Below are positions 50,389-63,456 of a stretch of DNA of 64,000 nt, one piece after another. The DNA is from Hasllibacter sp963833115. Its GTDB lineage: Bacteria; Pseudomonadota; Alphaproteobacteria; Rhodobacterales; Rhodobacteraceae. Location: contig CAWHWS010000002.1 of the NCBI GenBank assembly GCA_963833115.1, positions 806,001 through 870,000 on the forward strand, given 5' to 3'. The notes beneath the pieces are model-generated. The model saw nothing but the letters and a program-made list of their open reading frames with translations. It was not told the origin of the DNA and did no database searches. The position numbers and the translations under genes are program-made. How positions within the stretch are numbered: position 1 is the first letter of the stretch; every line of letters begins with the position of its first letter.

Positions 50389-51019
50389 CGCGGAGCGTCC
50401 GTCCGGTGGAGCGGACGGCGCGGCACATGGCGAGGAGCGCGCCGAGACCCGGGCGGCGACGGGGCCTGCCGGCCGTGGAGCGGATGGTGCCGGCCTCGGG
50501 GCCGCGCACGGCGCGCCGATCGACATCGCCCGGTCCGTCCGTCGTACCGCGCTCCAAGGCCGGCGCGCCGGCATCCGCAGGTCCGACATCGAGCCCAGGG
50601 CCGCGATCACCTGCCCCACCGCGATCGGGCGGCTCCACCTGGCGCCCATACCGGCGGACGGCATCCGCGCTCCGTCCTGGCGGGCCGGCCTGCCGAGCCC
50701 GCCGCCCGGCGTTACGTCGGGATGGCGGCCCGGCGCGAGGGTCCGCTCGACCCGGTGCGTTCGACGCTCGAGCCGCCAGAGCTTTCCGCCGGCCGACGTC
50801 GGACGGAGGTGGGGCCCCGCGGCCCCGGCCAAGTCACGGTCTTCCGCGCGGCGCATCCGCCGGCGCCATGGCGAGCGCGTCCGAGCCATCGAGATGACGG
50901 CCCCCGCCTCGCGCCGGCCGTGGGCGAACGGAGCCGGACGTTCGCGAACGATGCGGCCCAAGAACTACGGTATTTCGGGAAGGGTATCGGCGGCTGGCGG
51001 ACGCCGGCGACCGCGCGAT
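50389..51019. other. 0.6-kb spacer without a recognisable gene
   Basis: Between the kinase stop and the tRNA 3' end no frame gives a protein with family features, and no strong hairpin was seen. The last 70 bases before the tRNA are less GC-rich. It may hold the kinase transcript end and the tRNA 3' processing or terminator region. Confidence 0.4.
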
Positions 51020-51106
51020 TGGTGCCCAGGAGAGGACTCGAACCTCCACATCCTTACGAATACCAGCACCTGAAGCTGGCGCGTCTACCAATTCCGCCAC
51101 CTGGGC
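51020..51106 (-). tRNA. tRNA-Leu (anticodon CAG)
   Basis: 87 nt with CCA encoded. The acceptor stem is GCCCAGG paired with CCTGGGC, then discriminator A and CCA. The anticodon stem CCAGC/GCTGG encloses TTCAGGT, giving anticodon CAG. A long variable arm (type II, as in Leu/Ser) and the T-arm GGTTCGAGTCC are present. It reads CUG, the dominant leucine codon at this GC content. Confidence 0.95.
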
Positions 51107-51122
51107 AGGTGTCGCGACGGGG

Positions 51123-51151
51123 GCGTTACGCGGGGGGGCGGGGGGTGTCAA
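51123..51151 (-). promoter_or_regulatory. Sigma70 promoter of tRNA-Leu
   Basis: On the minus strand TTGACA (51146-51151), 17 bases, then TAACGC (51123-51128), about 17 bp before the mature tRNA 5' end. The spacer is unusually pure C/G. This is the clearest housekeeping promoter in the window. Confidence 0.75.
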
Positions 51152-51253
51152 CGCGGATCGCGAGGCGTGGGCGTTCTTGCCGCCTCGGGCGCCGCGGGCT
51201 AGAGCGGGGCGCCCGGCCGCCGGCGCGGGCGCATCCCATGCCAGGAGGCCGCC

Positions 51254-52231
51254 ATGCCGCTCGTCACGATCTTCGGCGGCTCGGGCTTCGTCGGGCGCTA
51301 CGTCGCGCGGCGCATGGCGCGGGAGGGCTGGCGCGTGCGGGTCGCGGTGCGCAATCCGAACGAGGCGGTGTTCGTGCGGACCTATGGCAGCCCCGGACAG
51401 GTGGAGCCGGTGTTCTGCCAGATCCGGGACGACGCCAGCGTGGCCGCCGTGCTGGCCGGGGCGGAGGCGGTGGTGAACTGCGTCGGCATCCTCGCCGAGA
51501 GCGGGGCGAGCACCTTCGACGCGCTCCAGCGGGACGGGGCGGAGCGCGCGGCGCGCCTGGCGGCGGAGGCCGGCTGCGCGCGCTTCGTGCAGGTGAGCGC
51601 GATCGGCGCGGACCCCGAGGCGGGGAGCGACTACGCCCGCACGAAGGGCGAGGGCGAGGCGGCGGTGCTGCGCCATTTCCCCGGCGCGGTGATCCTGCGC
51701 CCCTCGATCGTGTTCGGGCCGGAGGACGAGTTCTTCAACCGGTTCGCGGGGATGACCCGGCTCAGCCCGGTCCTGCCGGTGGTGGGCGCGGGCACGCGGT
51801 TCCAGCCGGTCTACGTCGACGACGTGGCCCATGCGGCGCAGATGGGCGCCACCGGCGCCGCGCCCGGGGGGGTCTACGAGCTCGGCGGGCCCGAGATCCT
51901 CACCTTCCGGGAGATGATGGCGCGGATGCTGTCGGTGATCCGGCGGCGGCGGCTGGTGGTGAACGTGCCGTTCTTCGGCGCGCGGGCGATGGCCTGGGGC
52001 ACGGGGCTGGCGCGGCGGGCGAGCTTCGGCCTGCTGCCGCAGCCGATCACGGGCGACCAGGTGCGCAACCTGCGGGCGGACAACGTGGTGCGCCCCGGCG
52101 CGCGGGGCTTCGAGGCGCTGGGCATCGCGCCCACGGGGCTCGATTCGATCCTGCCGGGCTATCTGTGGCGGTTCCGCGACTCGGGCCAGTACGCCGACAT
52201 CAAGGAGAGCGCGCGCAACCTTCGCGACTAG
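51254..52231 (+). CDS. Complex I NDUFA9-like atypical SDR protein
   Basis: 325 residues. The Rossmann start LVTIFGGSGFVGRYVARRMA has the GGxGFxG loop of the NDUFA9 subgroup; VVNCVGILAESGASTFDALQ and the RPSIVFGPEDEFFNRFA block are typical. NDUFA9 in mitochondria is an accessory subunit of NADH dehydrogenase; bacterial homologues in Rhodobacterales usually precede uppP or glt genes, as here. Catalytic Tyr-Lys is seen as YARTK. Its stop shares CTAG with convergent uppP. Confidence 0.85.
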   Translation: MPLVTIFGGSGFVGRYVARRMAREGWRVRVAVRNPNEAVFVRTYGSPGQVEPVFCQIRDDASVAAVLAGAEAVVNCVGILAESGASTFDALQRDGAERAARLAAEAGCARFVQVSAIGADPEAGSDYARTKGEGEAAVLRHFPGAVILRPSIVFGPEDEFFNRFAGMTRLSPVLPVVGAGTRFQPVYVDDVAHAAQMGATGAAPGGVYELGGPEILTFREMMARMLSVIRRRRLVVNVPFFGARAMAWGTGLARRASFGLLPQPITGDQVRNLRADNVVRPGARGFEALGIAPTGLDSILPGYLWRFRDSGQYADIKESARNLRD

Positions 52232-53031
52232 GCGTAGGCCCAGGCGAGGAGCGCGGCGCCCAGGACGACGCGGTAGAGCACGTAGGGCGTGAAGCTCACC
52301 GAGCGCAGCAGGCGCATCATCACCGCGAGCGCGGCCAAGGCCCCGGCGGCGGCGAGGGCGGCGGCGATCCACAGCTCGCGCCAGAAGCCCGGCGGCTGCG
52401 GCAGGCGGGCGGCCTCCAGCGACAGGAGGGCGCCGGCCGCGAGGATGGTCGGGATGCTCATGAGCATGGCGAGGCGGGCCGCGCTCTCGCGGTCGTAGCC
52501 CAGGCGGCGCGCGCCGGTGATGACGATGCCCGAGCGCGAGGTGCCCGGGATCAGGGCGATCGCCTGCCACAGGCCCAGGATCAGGGCGTGGCGCGGCGTC
52601 CAGCCCGCGTCCGAACGGGTGGGGGGGGTCCGGTCGGCCCACCACAGGACGAGGCCGAAGACGAGCATCGCCCAGCCGATGACCGCCACCGAGCGCAGGG
52701 CCTGCGCCGCGCCCGTGACCTCGAGCGCGAGGCCCGCCAGGACGACCGGGACCGTGGCGATGGCGAGCCCCGCGGCGAGGCGGGCGCCGGGGGTGGCCAC
52801 GCGCCCGCGCAGCAGGTCCACGGTGCCGGCGAGGGCGAGGCCAACCTCCTGCCGGAAGTAGAGGACCACCGCGGCGAGCGTGCCGACATGGACCGCGACG
52901 TCGACCGCGAGGCCCTGGTCGTCATAGCCGGTCACGAGGGGCACGAGGACCAGGTGCCCGGAGGAGGAAACCGGCAGGAACTCGGTGATTCCCTGGACCA
53001 TGGCGACGAGGATGAGGTGCAAGAGCGGCAT
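52228..53031 (-). CDS. uppP: Undecaprenyl-diphosphatase UppP (BacA)
   Basis: 267 residues, all membrane. The family motifs ITEFLPVSSSGHLVLV (near residue 18) and LIPGTSRSGIVITGAR (near 160) carry the catalytic Glu, Ser and Arg residues. It recycles the lipid carrier undecaprenyl diphosphate for cell-wall synthesis at the periplasmic face. ATG 53031 is chosen because the first transmembrane helix starts immediately after. Confidence 0.93.
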   Translation of the reverse strand: MPLLHLILVAMVQGITEFLPVSSSGHLVLVPLVTGYDDQGLAVDVAVHVGTLAAVVLYFRQEVGLALAGTVDLLRGRVATPGARLAAGLAIATVPVVLAGLALEVTGAAQALRSVAVIGWAMLVFGLVLWWADRTPPTRSDAGWTPRHALILGLWQAIALIPGTSRSGIVITGARRLGYDRESAARLAMLMSIPTILAAGALLSLEAARLPQPPGFWRELWIAAALAAAGALAALAVMMRLLRSVSFTPYVLYRVVLGAALLAWAYA

Positions 53032-53174
53032 GCCCGTTCCAATACGCCATGAGGGGGCGGGCGCCAGTGACGGAATCACGATGGTTCGAGCGGGCACGTA
53101 GGGCCGTATCGGACCTTGTTTCGGCGGCGTCCGGCGGGGCGGACGGGGCGGCGTGCGCGAAAGCGGGATTATAT

Positions 53175-53189
53175 GTCAGCACTGCTGAC
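53175..53189. promoter_or_regulatory. Operator-like palindrome GTCAGCA-C-TGCTGAC upstream of gltD
   Basis: A perfect dyad with 7-bp arms, 55 bp before the gltD start, directly preceded by the AT-rich TTATAT (a possible -10 element). The core GTCAGC-N3-GCTGAC recurs at 54800-54813 before the next gene, so a common regulator is likely. The regulator is not identified. Confidence 0.6.
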
Positions 53190-53244
53190 TTTTCATGGGG
53201 GCGGGGATCGGCTAACGGGGCGCCTGCCTGTCGGGGAGGGTGCG

Positions 53245-54693
53245 ATGGCCAAGCAGCCGATGCTCAAGTTCGTGGACGTGGCGCGCGACATGCCCGCCAA
53301 GCGGCCCCCCGACCTACGCCGGGCGGATTTCCGCGAGATTTACGGCGAGTACGCGGAGCGCAAGGCGGCCGAGCAGGCCGGGCGCTGCTCGCAATGCGGC
53401 GTGCCCTATTGCCAGTCGCACTGCCCGCTGCACAACAACATCCCCGACTGGCTGCGCCTGACCGCCGAGGGGCGGCTGCGCGAGGCCTACGAGATCAGCC
53501 AGCTCACGAACACCTTCCCCGAGATCTGCGGCCGGATCTGCCCGCAGGACCGGCTGTGCGAGGGCAATTGCGTCATCGAGCAGTCGGGGCACGGCACGGT
53601 CACCATCGGCTCGATCGAGAAATACGTGACCGACATGGCCTGGGACGAGGGCTGGGTCGAGGCGATCGCGCCCCGCGAGGAGCGGGCCGAGAGCGTCGGG
53701 ATCGTCGGCGGGGGGCCCGGGGGGCTCGCGGCGGCGGACATGCTTCGGCGCGCGGGCGTGCAGGTGACGGTCTACGACCGCCACGACCGGGCCGGCGGGC
53801 TGATGACCTACGGCATCCCGGGCTTCAAGCTCGAGAAGGAGGTGGTGATGCGCCGCGTCCGCCAGCTCGAGGAGGGGGGCGTCGCCTTCGAGCTGAACTG
53901 CGAGATCGGGCGCGACGTGTCGTTCGAGGCGCTGCGGGAGCGGCACGACGCGGTGATCGTCGCGACGGGGGTCTACAAGACGCGGGACCTGGCCGCGCCG
54001 GGCTCGGGCGCGGCGGGCGTGGTGGACGCGATCGACTTCCTCACGATCTCCAACCGCAAGAGCTTCGGCGACGCGGTGCCCACCTTCGACGACGGGACGA
54101 TGAGCGCGCAGGGCAAGCGGGTGGTGGTGATCGGCGGGGGCGACACGGCGATGGACTGCGTGCGCACCTCCGTGCGGCAGGGCGCGACGAGCGTGAAGTG
54201 CCTCTACCGGCGCGACCGGGGAAACATGCCGGGCTCGCAGCGCGAGGTCGCCAACGCCGAGGAGGAGGGCGTGGAGTTCGTCTGGCTCGCGGCGCCCAAG
54301 GCGTTCCTCGGCGGCGACCGGGTGACAGGCGTGCGCGTGGAGCGGATGCGCCTGGGCGCGCCGGACGCGACGGGGCGGCAGAGCCCCGAGGTGATCGAGG
54401 GCGCCGATTACGACGAGCCGGCGGACATGGTGGTCAAGGCGCTGGGGTTCGAGCCCGAGGATCTTCCCATGCTCTGGGACCAGCCGGAGCTCCAGGTGAC
54501 GCGCTGGGGCACGGTGAAGGCCGATTTCCGCACGCACGAGACGGCGATGGAGGGGGTCTACGCGGTGGGCGACATCGTGCGGGGCGCCTCCCTGGTGGTG
54601 TGGGCGATCCGCGACGGGCGCGAGGCGGCGGCGGCGATGCTCGAGCGCTTCGCGCTGCGCGGCAGGGCTGGATCGGAGATCGCGGCGGAGTAG
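53245..54693 (+). CDS. gltD: Glutamate synthase small subunit GltD (NADPH)
   Basis: 482 residues. Two 4Fe-4S cysteine sets occur near the N-terminus (CSQCGVPYCQSHCPLHNNIP and CGRICPQDRLCEGNC), then FAD-binding VGIVGGGPGGLAAADMLRR and NADPH-binding VVVIGGGDTAMDCVRTSVRQ. The C-terminal VYAVGDIVRGASLVVWAI closes the FAD site. It feeds electrons from NADPH to GltB. ATG 53245 has GGGGAGGG upstream. gltB lies 1.8 kb downstream on the same strand, after three small genes. Confidence 0.95.
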   Translation: MAKQPMLKFVDVARDMPAKRPPDLRRADFREIYGEYAERKAAEQAGRCSQCGVPYCQSHCPLHNNIPDWLRLTAEGRLREAYEISQLTNTFPEICGRICPQDRLCEGNCVIEQSGHGTVTIGSIEKYVTDMAWDEGWVEAIAPREERAESVGIVGGGPGGLAAADMLRRAGVQVTVYDRHDRAGGLMTYGIPGFKLEKEVVMRRVRQLEEGGVAFELNCEIGRDVSFEALRERHDAVIVATGVYKTRDLAAPGSGAAGVVDAIDFLTISNRKSFGDAVPTFDDGTMSAQGKRVVVIGGGDTAMDCVRTSVRQGATSVKCLYRRDRGNMPGSQREVANAEEEGVEFVWLAAPKAFLGGDRVTGVRVERMRLGAPDATGRQSPEVIEGADYDEPADMVVKALGFEPEDLPMLWDQPELQVTRWGTVKADFRTHETAMEGVYAVGDIVRGASLVVWAIRDGREAAAAMLERFALRGRAGSEIAAE

Positions 54694-54711
54694 GTTCAAG
54701 GGGCGCGGGGG

Positions 54712-54750
54712 ATGCACGGGGCATGCACATGCCATGCACGTCCCATGCAC
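54712..54750. repeat. Four ATGCAC half-sites with exact 11-bp period
   Basis: ATGCAC occurs at 54712, 54723, 54734 and 54745, each separated by 5 other bases, in the gltD/54836 spacer. Head-to-tail half-sites spaced by one helical turn are the pattern bound by OmpR/PhoB-family dimers. The four copies face the same side of the DNA. No response regulator of that type is in the window. Confidence 0.7.
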
Positions 54751-54798
54751 CGATCCCGGACGCTCCGGCCCCGCGCCGCGCAACGGGCGCGCTCGACA

Positions 54799-54814
54799 GG
54801 TCAGCGACGCTGAC
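54799..54814. promoter_or_regulatory. Operator-like palindrome GGTCAGCG-A-CGCTGACC
   Basis: A perfect dyad with 8-bp arms, 21 bp before the start at 54836. The core GTCAGC-N3-GCTGAC is the same as upstream of gltD, 1.6 kb away. It is close enough to the start to block transcription or ribosome access. Confidence 0.6.
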
Positions 54815-54835
54815 CCAACCATGACGGAGAGGACG

Positions 54836-55546
54836 ATGGCGATGCGGACGAAACGGACGGTCTTCGGCGCCGCGGCGCTCGCGGCGATGGCGACCTTCGG
54901 CCCGGCCGGCCCGGCGGCGGCGCAGGGATTCGCGCCGCCGCCCGGCTGCACCGGGTTCCTGACGGTGCAGATGAAGGGGTGCATGGTCTCGAACCACTTC
55001 ACCTGCGAGGGCGACCCCGAGGGCTGGAAGCGGCACGTGACCTTCCGCGAGGGGGGCGCCACGGGCGCGTCGATCGTGGACGACGAGTACCAGTGGCTCG
55101 AGAGCTACGGCACCGAGCGGTCCGAGAAGCTCGGCCTGCCGATCGAGGAGCCCGCGAGCCTCACCGAGCTCTTCGAGACGGGCGAAGACGTCTACGACTT
55201 CACGGTGATCGACACGGCATCGGGCGAGCCGGTCTCCTCCCGGATCGTGGGGGTGGACCGGCTCGAGGGCTCAGAGGTGACCATCGACGGCGAGGTCCTC
55301 AAGCGCACGATCTTCGCGATGCGCAAGCTGGACGAGGACGGCGAGGAGGAGGTCAGCGTGACGGGGGGGCAGTTCGTCTCCGAGAGCCGGCGCCTCTTCT
55401 TCGCGGGGACCGAGACGATCGACATCGGCGGGCGCACGGTCGAGATCGACAACACGCCGGTGCGCTTCATCGAGCCGGGCGAGCCTGGGTTCTTCGACCC
55501 GGTGCCGGCCTATGGCTGCGACGTCAGCGACATCGCGTATGAATAG
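54836..55546 (+). CDS. Exported protein of unknown function in the glt cluster
   Basis: 236 residues with a signal peptide (MAMRTKRTVFGAAALAAMAT to AAAQ). Mature part starts FAPPPGCTGFLTVQMKGCMV and CEGDPEGWKRHVTFREGG; cysteines near 40, 51 and 60. Rest is beta-rich and acidic. I know no function; similar small genes often sit between gltD and gltB in Rhodobacterales. The start could also be ATG 54821 or 54842; 54836 gives the best signal peptide. It overlaps the next gene by 8 bp. Confidence 0.7.
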   Translation: MAMRTKRTVFGAAALAAMATFGPAGPAAAQGFAPPPGCTGFLTVQMKGCMVSNHFTCEGDPEGWKRHVTFREGGATGASIVDDEYQWLESYGTERSEKLGLPIEEPASLTELFETGEDVYDFTVIDTASGEPVSSRIVGVDRLEGSEVTIDGEVLKRTIFAMRKLDEDGEEEVSVTGGQFVSESRRLFFAGTETIDIGGRTVEIDNTPVRFIEPGEPGFFDPVPAYGCDVSDIAYE

Positions 55547-56051
55547 GCTCTGCGCCCTTCTGGCCACCCTGGCCGCCGCCGGGGCGGCGCCCGCCGCGGC
55601 GCAGACGGTGCCGCCCTTGGAGGGCGCGGGCCTGATGTCGTGCCCGGCGTCGGGCGGGCGGGCGGACGTGACGGTGGCGATCGTGGTGACCGCGCGCCAG
55701 GAGGCGACGGCCGTCCTGCTCGAGGCCGGCGTAGAGGATGACGGCGCGCGGGCGCCGATCTATCTCGTGCAGCCCTTCGTGGGCGGCTCGCCGGACCCGG
55801 GCGTGCCGTTCCTGCCCCTGGTCGCGCGGGCGTTCGCCGGATGCACGCCGACCACGGGGCCGGTGGCGTTCGATGCCGAGGGCTTCATGGGCGACGAGCG
55901 GCAGTTCGGCCTGCAGTCGGATTTCGGGACCCGGCTCGCCTACGGCGTCCCGGTCGCGGACATGTTCTGGGCGATCGTCGAGGACGGGATCGAGGGCCTG
56001 GTCGGGATGGTGGCGCATGGCGCCGACGGCCCGGTGCTCGGCATTGAGTGA
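55539..56051 (+). CDS. Small exported protein of unknown function
   Basis: 170 residues with a signal peptide (MNRLCALLATLAAAGAAPAA, cleavage after AAAQT). Two cysteines (LMSCPASGG, FAGCTPTTG) could pair. The rest is beta-rich with FDAEGFMGDERQFGLQ. No family is recognised. It overlaps the preceding gene by 8 bp and is followed after 7 bp by the GFA gene. Confidence 0.65.
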   Translation: MNRLCALLATLAAAGAAPAAAQTVPPLEGAGLMSCPASGGRADVTVAIVVTARQEATAVLLEAGVEDDGARAPIYLVQPFVGGSPDPGVPFLPLVARAFAGCTPTTGPVAFDAEGFMGDERQFGLQSDFGTRLAYGVPVADMFWAIVEDGIEGLVGMVAHGADGPVLGIE

Positions 56052-56058
56052 CGCCGCG

Positions 56059-56456
56059 ATGACCGGCACGTGCCTGTGCGGGGCGGTGCGGGTGCGCGCG
56101 GTGGCGGCGGGCGCGCTGTCGGCTTGTCATTGCCGGCCGTGTCGGCGGTGGTCGGGGTCGGTCTTCGCCGGGTTCGACGCCGAGGGGGTCGAGATCGAGG
56201 GCCCGGTGCGGACCTACCGGTCCTCGAGCTTCGCCACGCGGGCTTGGTGCGAGGCGTGCGGCACGCATCTGTGGTTCCGCGACGACGGCGGGCCCTTCGA
56301 GTTGTCGCCCGGCATCTTCGACGAGGCCGGGGCCTGGCCGCTGGCGCGGGAGGTCTATGCCGACCGGGCGCGGGCCTTCGCGCTGGCTGGGGACCATGAG
56401 CGCGTGAGCGCGGCGGATTACGAGGCGGGGCACCGCCATGTGCAGGGAGACGAGGC

Positions 56457-56460
<4 letters not shown>
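56059..56460 (+). CDS. GFA-family (Gfa/CENP-V) zinc-binding protein
   Basis: 133 residues. The Cys clusters of the fold are complete: TGTCLCGAVRV, SACHCRPCRRWSGS and CEACGTHLWFR. The family includes glutathione-dependent formaldehyde-activating enzyme, but most members are of unknown substrate. Its stop overlaps the gltB start by ATGA, so it is translated with glutamate synthase. Confidence 0.85.
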
Positions 56461-60989
<4,529 letters not shown>

Positions 60990-61004
60990 GCGGCCCGCGG
61001 AGGC

Positions 61005-61023
61005 CCCGCGCGTCCGGCGCGGG
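61005..61023. terminator. Hairpin after gltB
   Basis: CCCGCGC-GTCCG-GCGCGGG, a perfect 7-bp G-C stem starting 16 bp after the gltB stop. No T-tract. Its position suggests the 3' end of the glt transcript. Confidence 0.5.
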
Positions 61024-61039
61024 ACCCGAGCGGAATGTC

Positions 61040-61076
61040 GGGAAACGATCCGCCCATGTGGGGTAGATCGTTTCCC
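61040..61076. promoter_or_regulatory. 11-bp inverted repeat upstream of the VPLPA-CTERM gene
   Basis: GGGAAACGATC (61040-61050) and GATCGTTTCCC (61066-61076) are exact complements with 15 bases between. It lies between the gltB end and the CTERM gene, 110 bp before its start, in unusually AT-rich DNA. The long spacer and position favour an operator over a terminator, though a stem-loop ending the glt transcript is possible. Confidence 0.5.
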
Positions 61077-61185
61077 AACCCTCTGAATACGAACGGATTG
61101 TTTCGGTGCTCCCCGTAGATACGGGACGCCGTCTTCGATAGGCGTGGCCTCGAAGATATTCGTTTCAATTTCGAGAGGACTTCTC

Positions 61186-61827
61186 ATGACCCGCATCATC
61201 GCCAGCACCGCCCTCCTCGCGGCCATGGGCCTGGCCGGCACCGCCGCGACCGCCGGCACGATCGACTTCACGTCCGATCCGGCCTCCACCAGCGGCACGG
61301 TCGGCGGCTTCGCCTACACCATCACCACGATCGGCGGCCCCCTGACGAGCACGACCTACGATGGCGGCGACCCGACCCCGGTCAACTCGTTCGACCTCGC
61401 CTTCGCGCTCGACGGCGCCGGCGTGAACGACGACGAGATCAGCCAGACGATGGGCACCTCTGAGTCGATCATCGTCACGTTCACGACCCCCGTCCGCGCG
61501 ACCGGCTTCGCGTTCCTCGACCTGTTCAAGGACCTGAACGGCGGCGACGATTTCGAGGTGGGCGTCCTGACCGTCGACGGCCTGCAGACCGTCGACCTGT
61601 CGGCGGACGACGTGTTCGGCGCCGGTGCCGGCTATGCCGAGCGCATCGGCCTGTCGGTCATCGGCTCGCAGTTCGCCTTCACGGTGCGGTCCGGGAACGA
61701 CTCGGCCGGCAACCCCGATGGCGCGCTGGCCGCGCTGCAGATCGCGGCGATCCCGGTTCCGGCGGCGGGGCTCCTGCTCGCCGGCGCGCTGGGCGGGATG
61801 GGCCTCGCCCGCCGCCGCCGCGGCTGA
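61186..61827 (+). CDS. VPLPA-CTERM sorting-domain exported protein
   Basis: 213 residues. A signal peptide (MTRIIASTALLAAMGLAGTA, cleavage near TAGTI) precedes an acidic, Thr/Gly/Asp-rich body. The tail AIPVPAAGLLLAGALGGMGL followed by ARRRR is the VPLPA-CTERM signal (variant VPVPA), recognised by an exosortase in bacteria that export extracellular polysaccharide. The exosortase is not in this window. ATG 61186 follows GAGAGGA. The long AT-richer leader with an inverted repeat suggests separate control. Confidence 0.85.
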   Translation: MTRIIASTALLAAMGLAGTAATAGTIDFTSDPASTSGTVGGFAYTITTIGGPLTSTTYDGGDPTPVNSFDLAFALDGAGVNDDEISQTMGTSESIIVTFTTPVRATGFAFLDLFKDLNGGDDFEVGVLTVDGLQTVDLSADDVFGAGAGYAERIGLSVIGSQFAFTVRSGNDSAGNPDGALAALQIAAIPVPAAGLLLAGALGGMGLARRRRG

Positions 61828-61982
61828 TCCCGCGCCGATCCCGGGGTGCGCCGCATTGCGCGCCCCTCGGGCGCCCCCGCGCAGGATGCTGCGCGGGGGC
61901 GCTCCCGTTCCCGGGCCACAGCCGGACGGGCGCTGCGCCCGGCGGATGGCATTCGCGCCGCCCGCATGGTCAGCATCCGGCC

Positions 61983-62717
61983 ATGCCGCGCCGCGCCGCC
62001 CGTCCCGACTCCGCCCGCTCCCCAGCCGAGGCGGGCCGTCCGCCCCGCCGGGGCCGCGCCGCGCGCGCCCTTCGACTGCTGGTGCTGGCCGCGGTGCTGA
62101 CGCCGCTGGCGGTGATCGCGCTCTACCGGGTGCTGCCGCCGCCCGGCTCGCCCTATATCTGGGCGGAGGCCGCGCGGCTGGGCGGGGTGGAGCGGGACTG
62201 GGTCCCGATGGAGCGGATCGCGCCCGCCATGGCGCGCGCGGCCGTGGCGGCGGAGGACGCCGATTTCTGCCGCCATTCGGGGTTCGACATCTCGGCGCTG
62301 CGCGCGGCGATGCGCGGCGGCGCGCGGCGGGGCGGATCGACGATCAGCCAGCAGACGGTGAAGAACGCCCTCCTCTGGCAGGGGCGGTCCTGGCCGCGCA
62401 AGGCGCTCGAGGGGCTCCTCACCCCGGCGGTGGAGCTGGCCTGGCCGAAGCGGCGCATCCTGGAGGTGTACCTCAACCTCGCGGAGTTCCGGGAGGGGGT
62501 GTTCGGCGTGGAGGCGGCGGCGCGGGCGGCGTTCGGCGTCGCGGCGGCGGATCTGAGCGCGGCGCAGGCGGCGGCGCTGGCGGCGGTCCTGCCCTCGCCC
62601 AAGACGCGGGACGCGGGCGCGCCCTCTCCGGCGATGGCGCGCCGGGCGGCGCGGATCATGGACGGCGCGGCCACGATCCGCCGGGACGGGCGGGCGGCGT
62701 GCTTCGCGCCCGGTTGA
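61983..62717 (+). CDS. mtgA: Monofunctional peptidoglycan glycosyltransferase MtgA
   Basis: 244 residues. One N-terminal membrane helix (ALRLLVLAAVLTPLAVIALY) is followed by the GT51 domain with AAEDADFCRHSGFD (catalytic Glu of the EDxxFxxH motif) and RRGGSTISQQTVKNALLW; KRRILEVYLNLAEF is also conserved. No transpeptidase domain is present. It polymerises lipid II in the periplasm. Confidence 0.93.
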   Translation: MPRRAARPDSARSPAEAGRPPRRGRAARALRLLVLAAVLTPLAVIALYRVLPPPGSPYIWAEAARLGGVERDWVPMERIAPAMARAAVAAEDADFCRHSGFDISALRAAMRGGARRGGSTISQQTVKNALLWQGRSWPRKALEGLLTPAVELAWPKRRILEVYLNLAEFREGVFGVEAAARAAFGVAAADLSAAQAAALAAVLPSPKTRDAGAPSPAMARRAARIMDGAATIRRDGRAACFAPG

Positions 62718-62748
62718 AGGGCGGGCGCGCGCCGGCGTAACAGGGGCC

Positions 62749-63456
62749 ATGCGACCACCCGCGACCACGAGCGCCCCCGGCGGCGCCAAGAGCCCCCGCC
62801 TCTGGCACTGGCAGCTCTCGCCGGCCTGCCGGAAGGTGCGCCTGAGCCTGGCGGAGAAACGCATTGAGGTGGAGCTCGTCGAGGAGCGCTACTGGGAGCG
62901 GGACCCCGAGTTCCTGCGCCGCAACCCGTTGGGCCGGGTGCCGATCCTGCGGCTCGACGGACGGCTGATGACAGAGAGCGCGGCGATCTGCGAATACCTC
63001 GAGGAGACGCGGGAGGGGCCCTCCCTCATCCCGGCGGACGCGGCCGCGCGCTACGAGATGCGGCGCATCGTGGCGGCGTTCGACGACGCCTTCGCGCGAG
63101 AGGTGACCGCGCGCCTGCTGGGCGAGCGCCTGATGCGCAAGGTGCGCGGAGACGGCTACCCCGACAGCGCGGCGGTGAAGGCGGGCTCGGTGGCGATCCG
63201 GGTGCACATGGAGGCGATGACCGAGCTCCTCGACCGGCGCCGATGGCTGGCGGGGGACGGCTTGAGCCTCGCGGATTTCGCGGCGGCGGCGCATCTGAGC
63301 TGTCTGGACTACATCTCCGACGTGCCCTGGGACCGGTTCGAGGGGGTCCGGGACTGGTACTCCAAGATCAAGTCGCGCCCGGCGTTCCGCGGCCTCCTCG
63401 CCGACACGATCCCCTGGCAGCGCCCGCCCAGCCATTATGCCGACCTCGACTTCTAG
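62749..63456 (+). CDS. Glutathione S-transferase family protein (possible FzlA-type)
   Basis: 235 residues. The thioredoxin-like N-domain (WHWQLSPACRKVRLSLAEKR, then NPLGRVPILRLDG and TESAAICEYLEE) and an all-helical C-domain (WLAGDGLSLADFAAAAHLSC) are intact. Position between mtgA and queG is conserved in related bacteria. The FtsZ-binding protein FzlA is a GST homologue of alphaproteobacteria, and this gene is a candidate, but the sequence alone does not prove it. It overlaps queG by 20 bp. Confidence 0.8.
   Translation: MRPPATTSAPGGAKSPRLWHWQLSPACRKVRLSLAEKRIEVELVEERYWERDPEFLRRNPLGRVPILRLDGRLMTESAAICEYLEETREGPSLIPADAAARYEMRRIVAAFDDAFAREVTARLLGERLMRKVRGDGYPDSAAVKAGSVAIRVHMEAMTELLDRRRWLAGDGLSLADFAAAAHLSCLDYISDVPWDRFEGVRDWYSKIKSRPAFRGLLADTIPWQRPPSHYADLDF

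Noticed and set aside
54712..54750. Short phased repeats as a CRISPR array
   Set aside because: Repeats are 6 bp and spacers 5 bp, far too short, and no cas gene is present.
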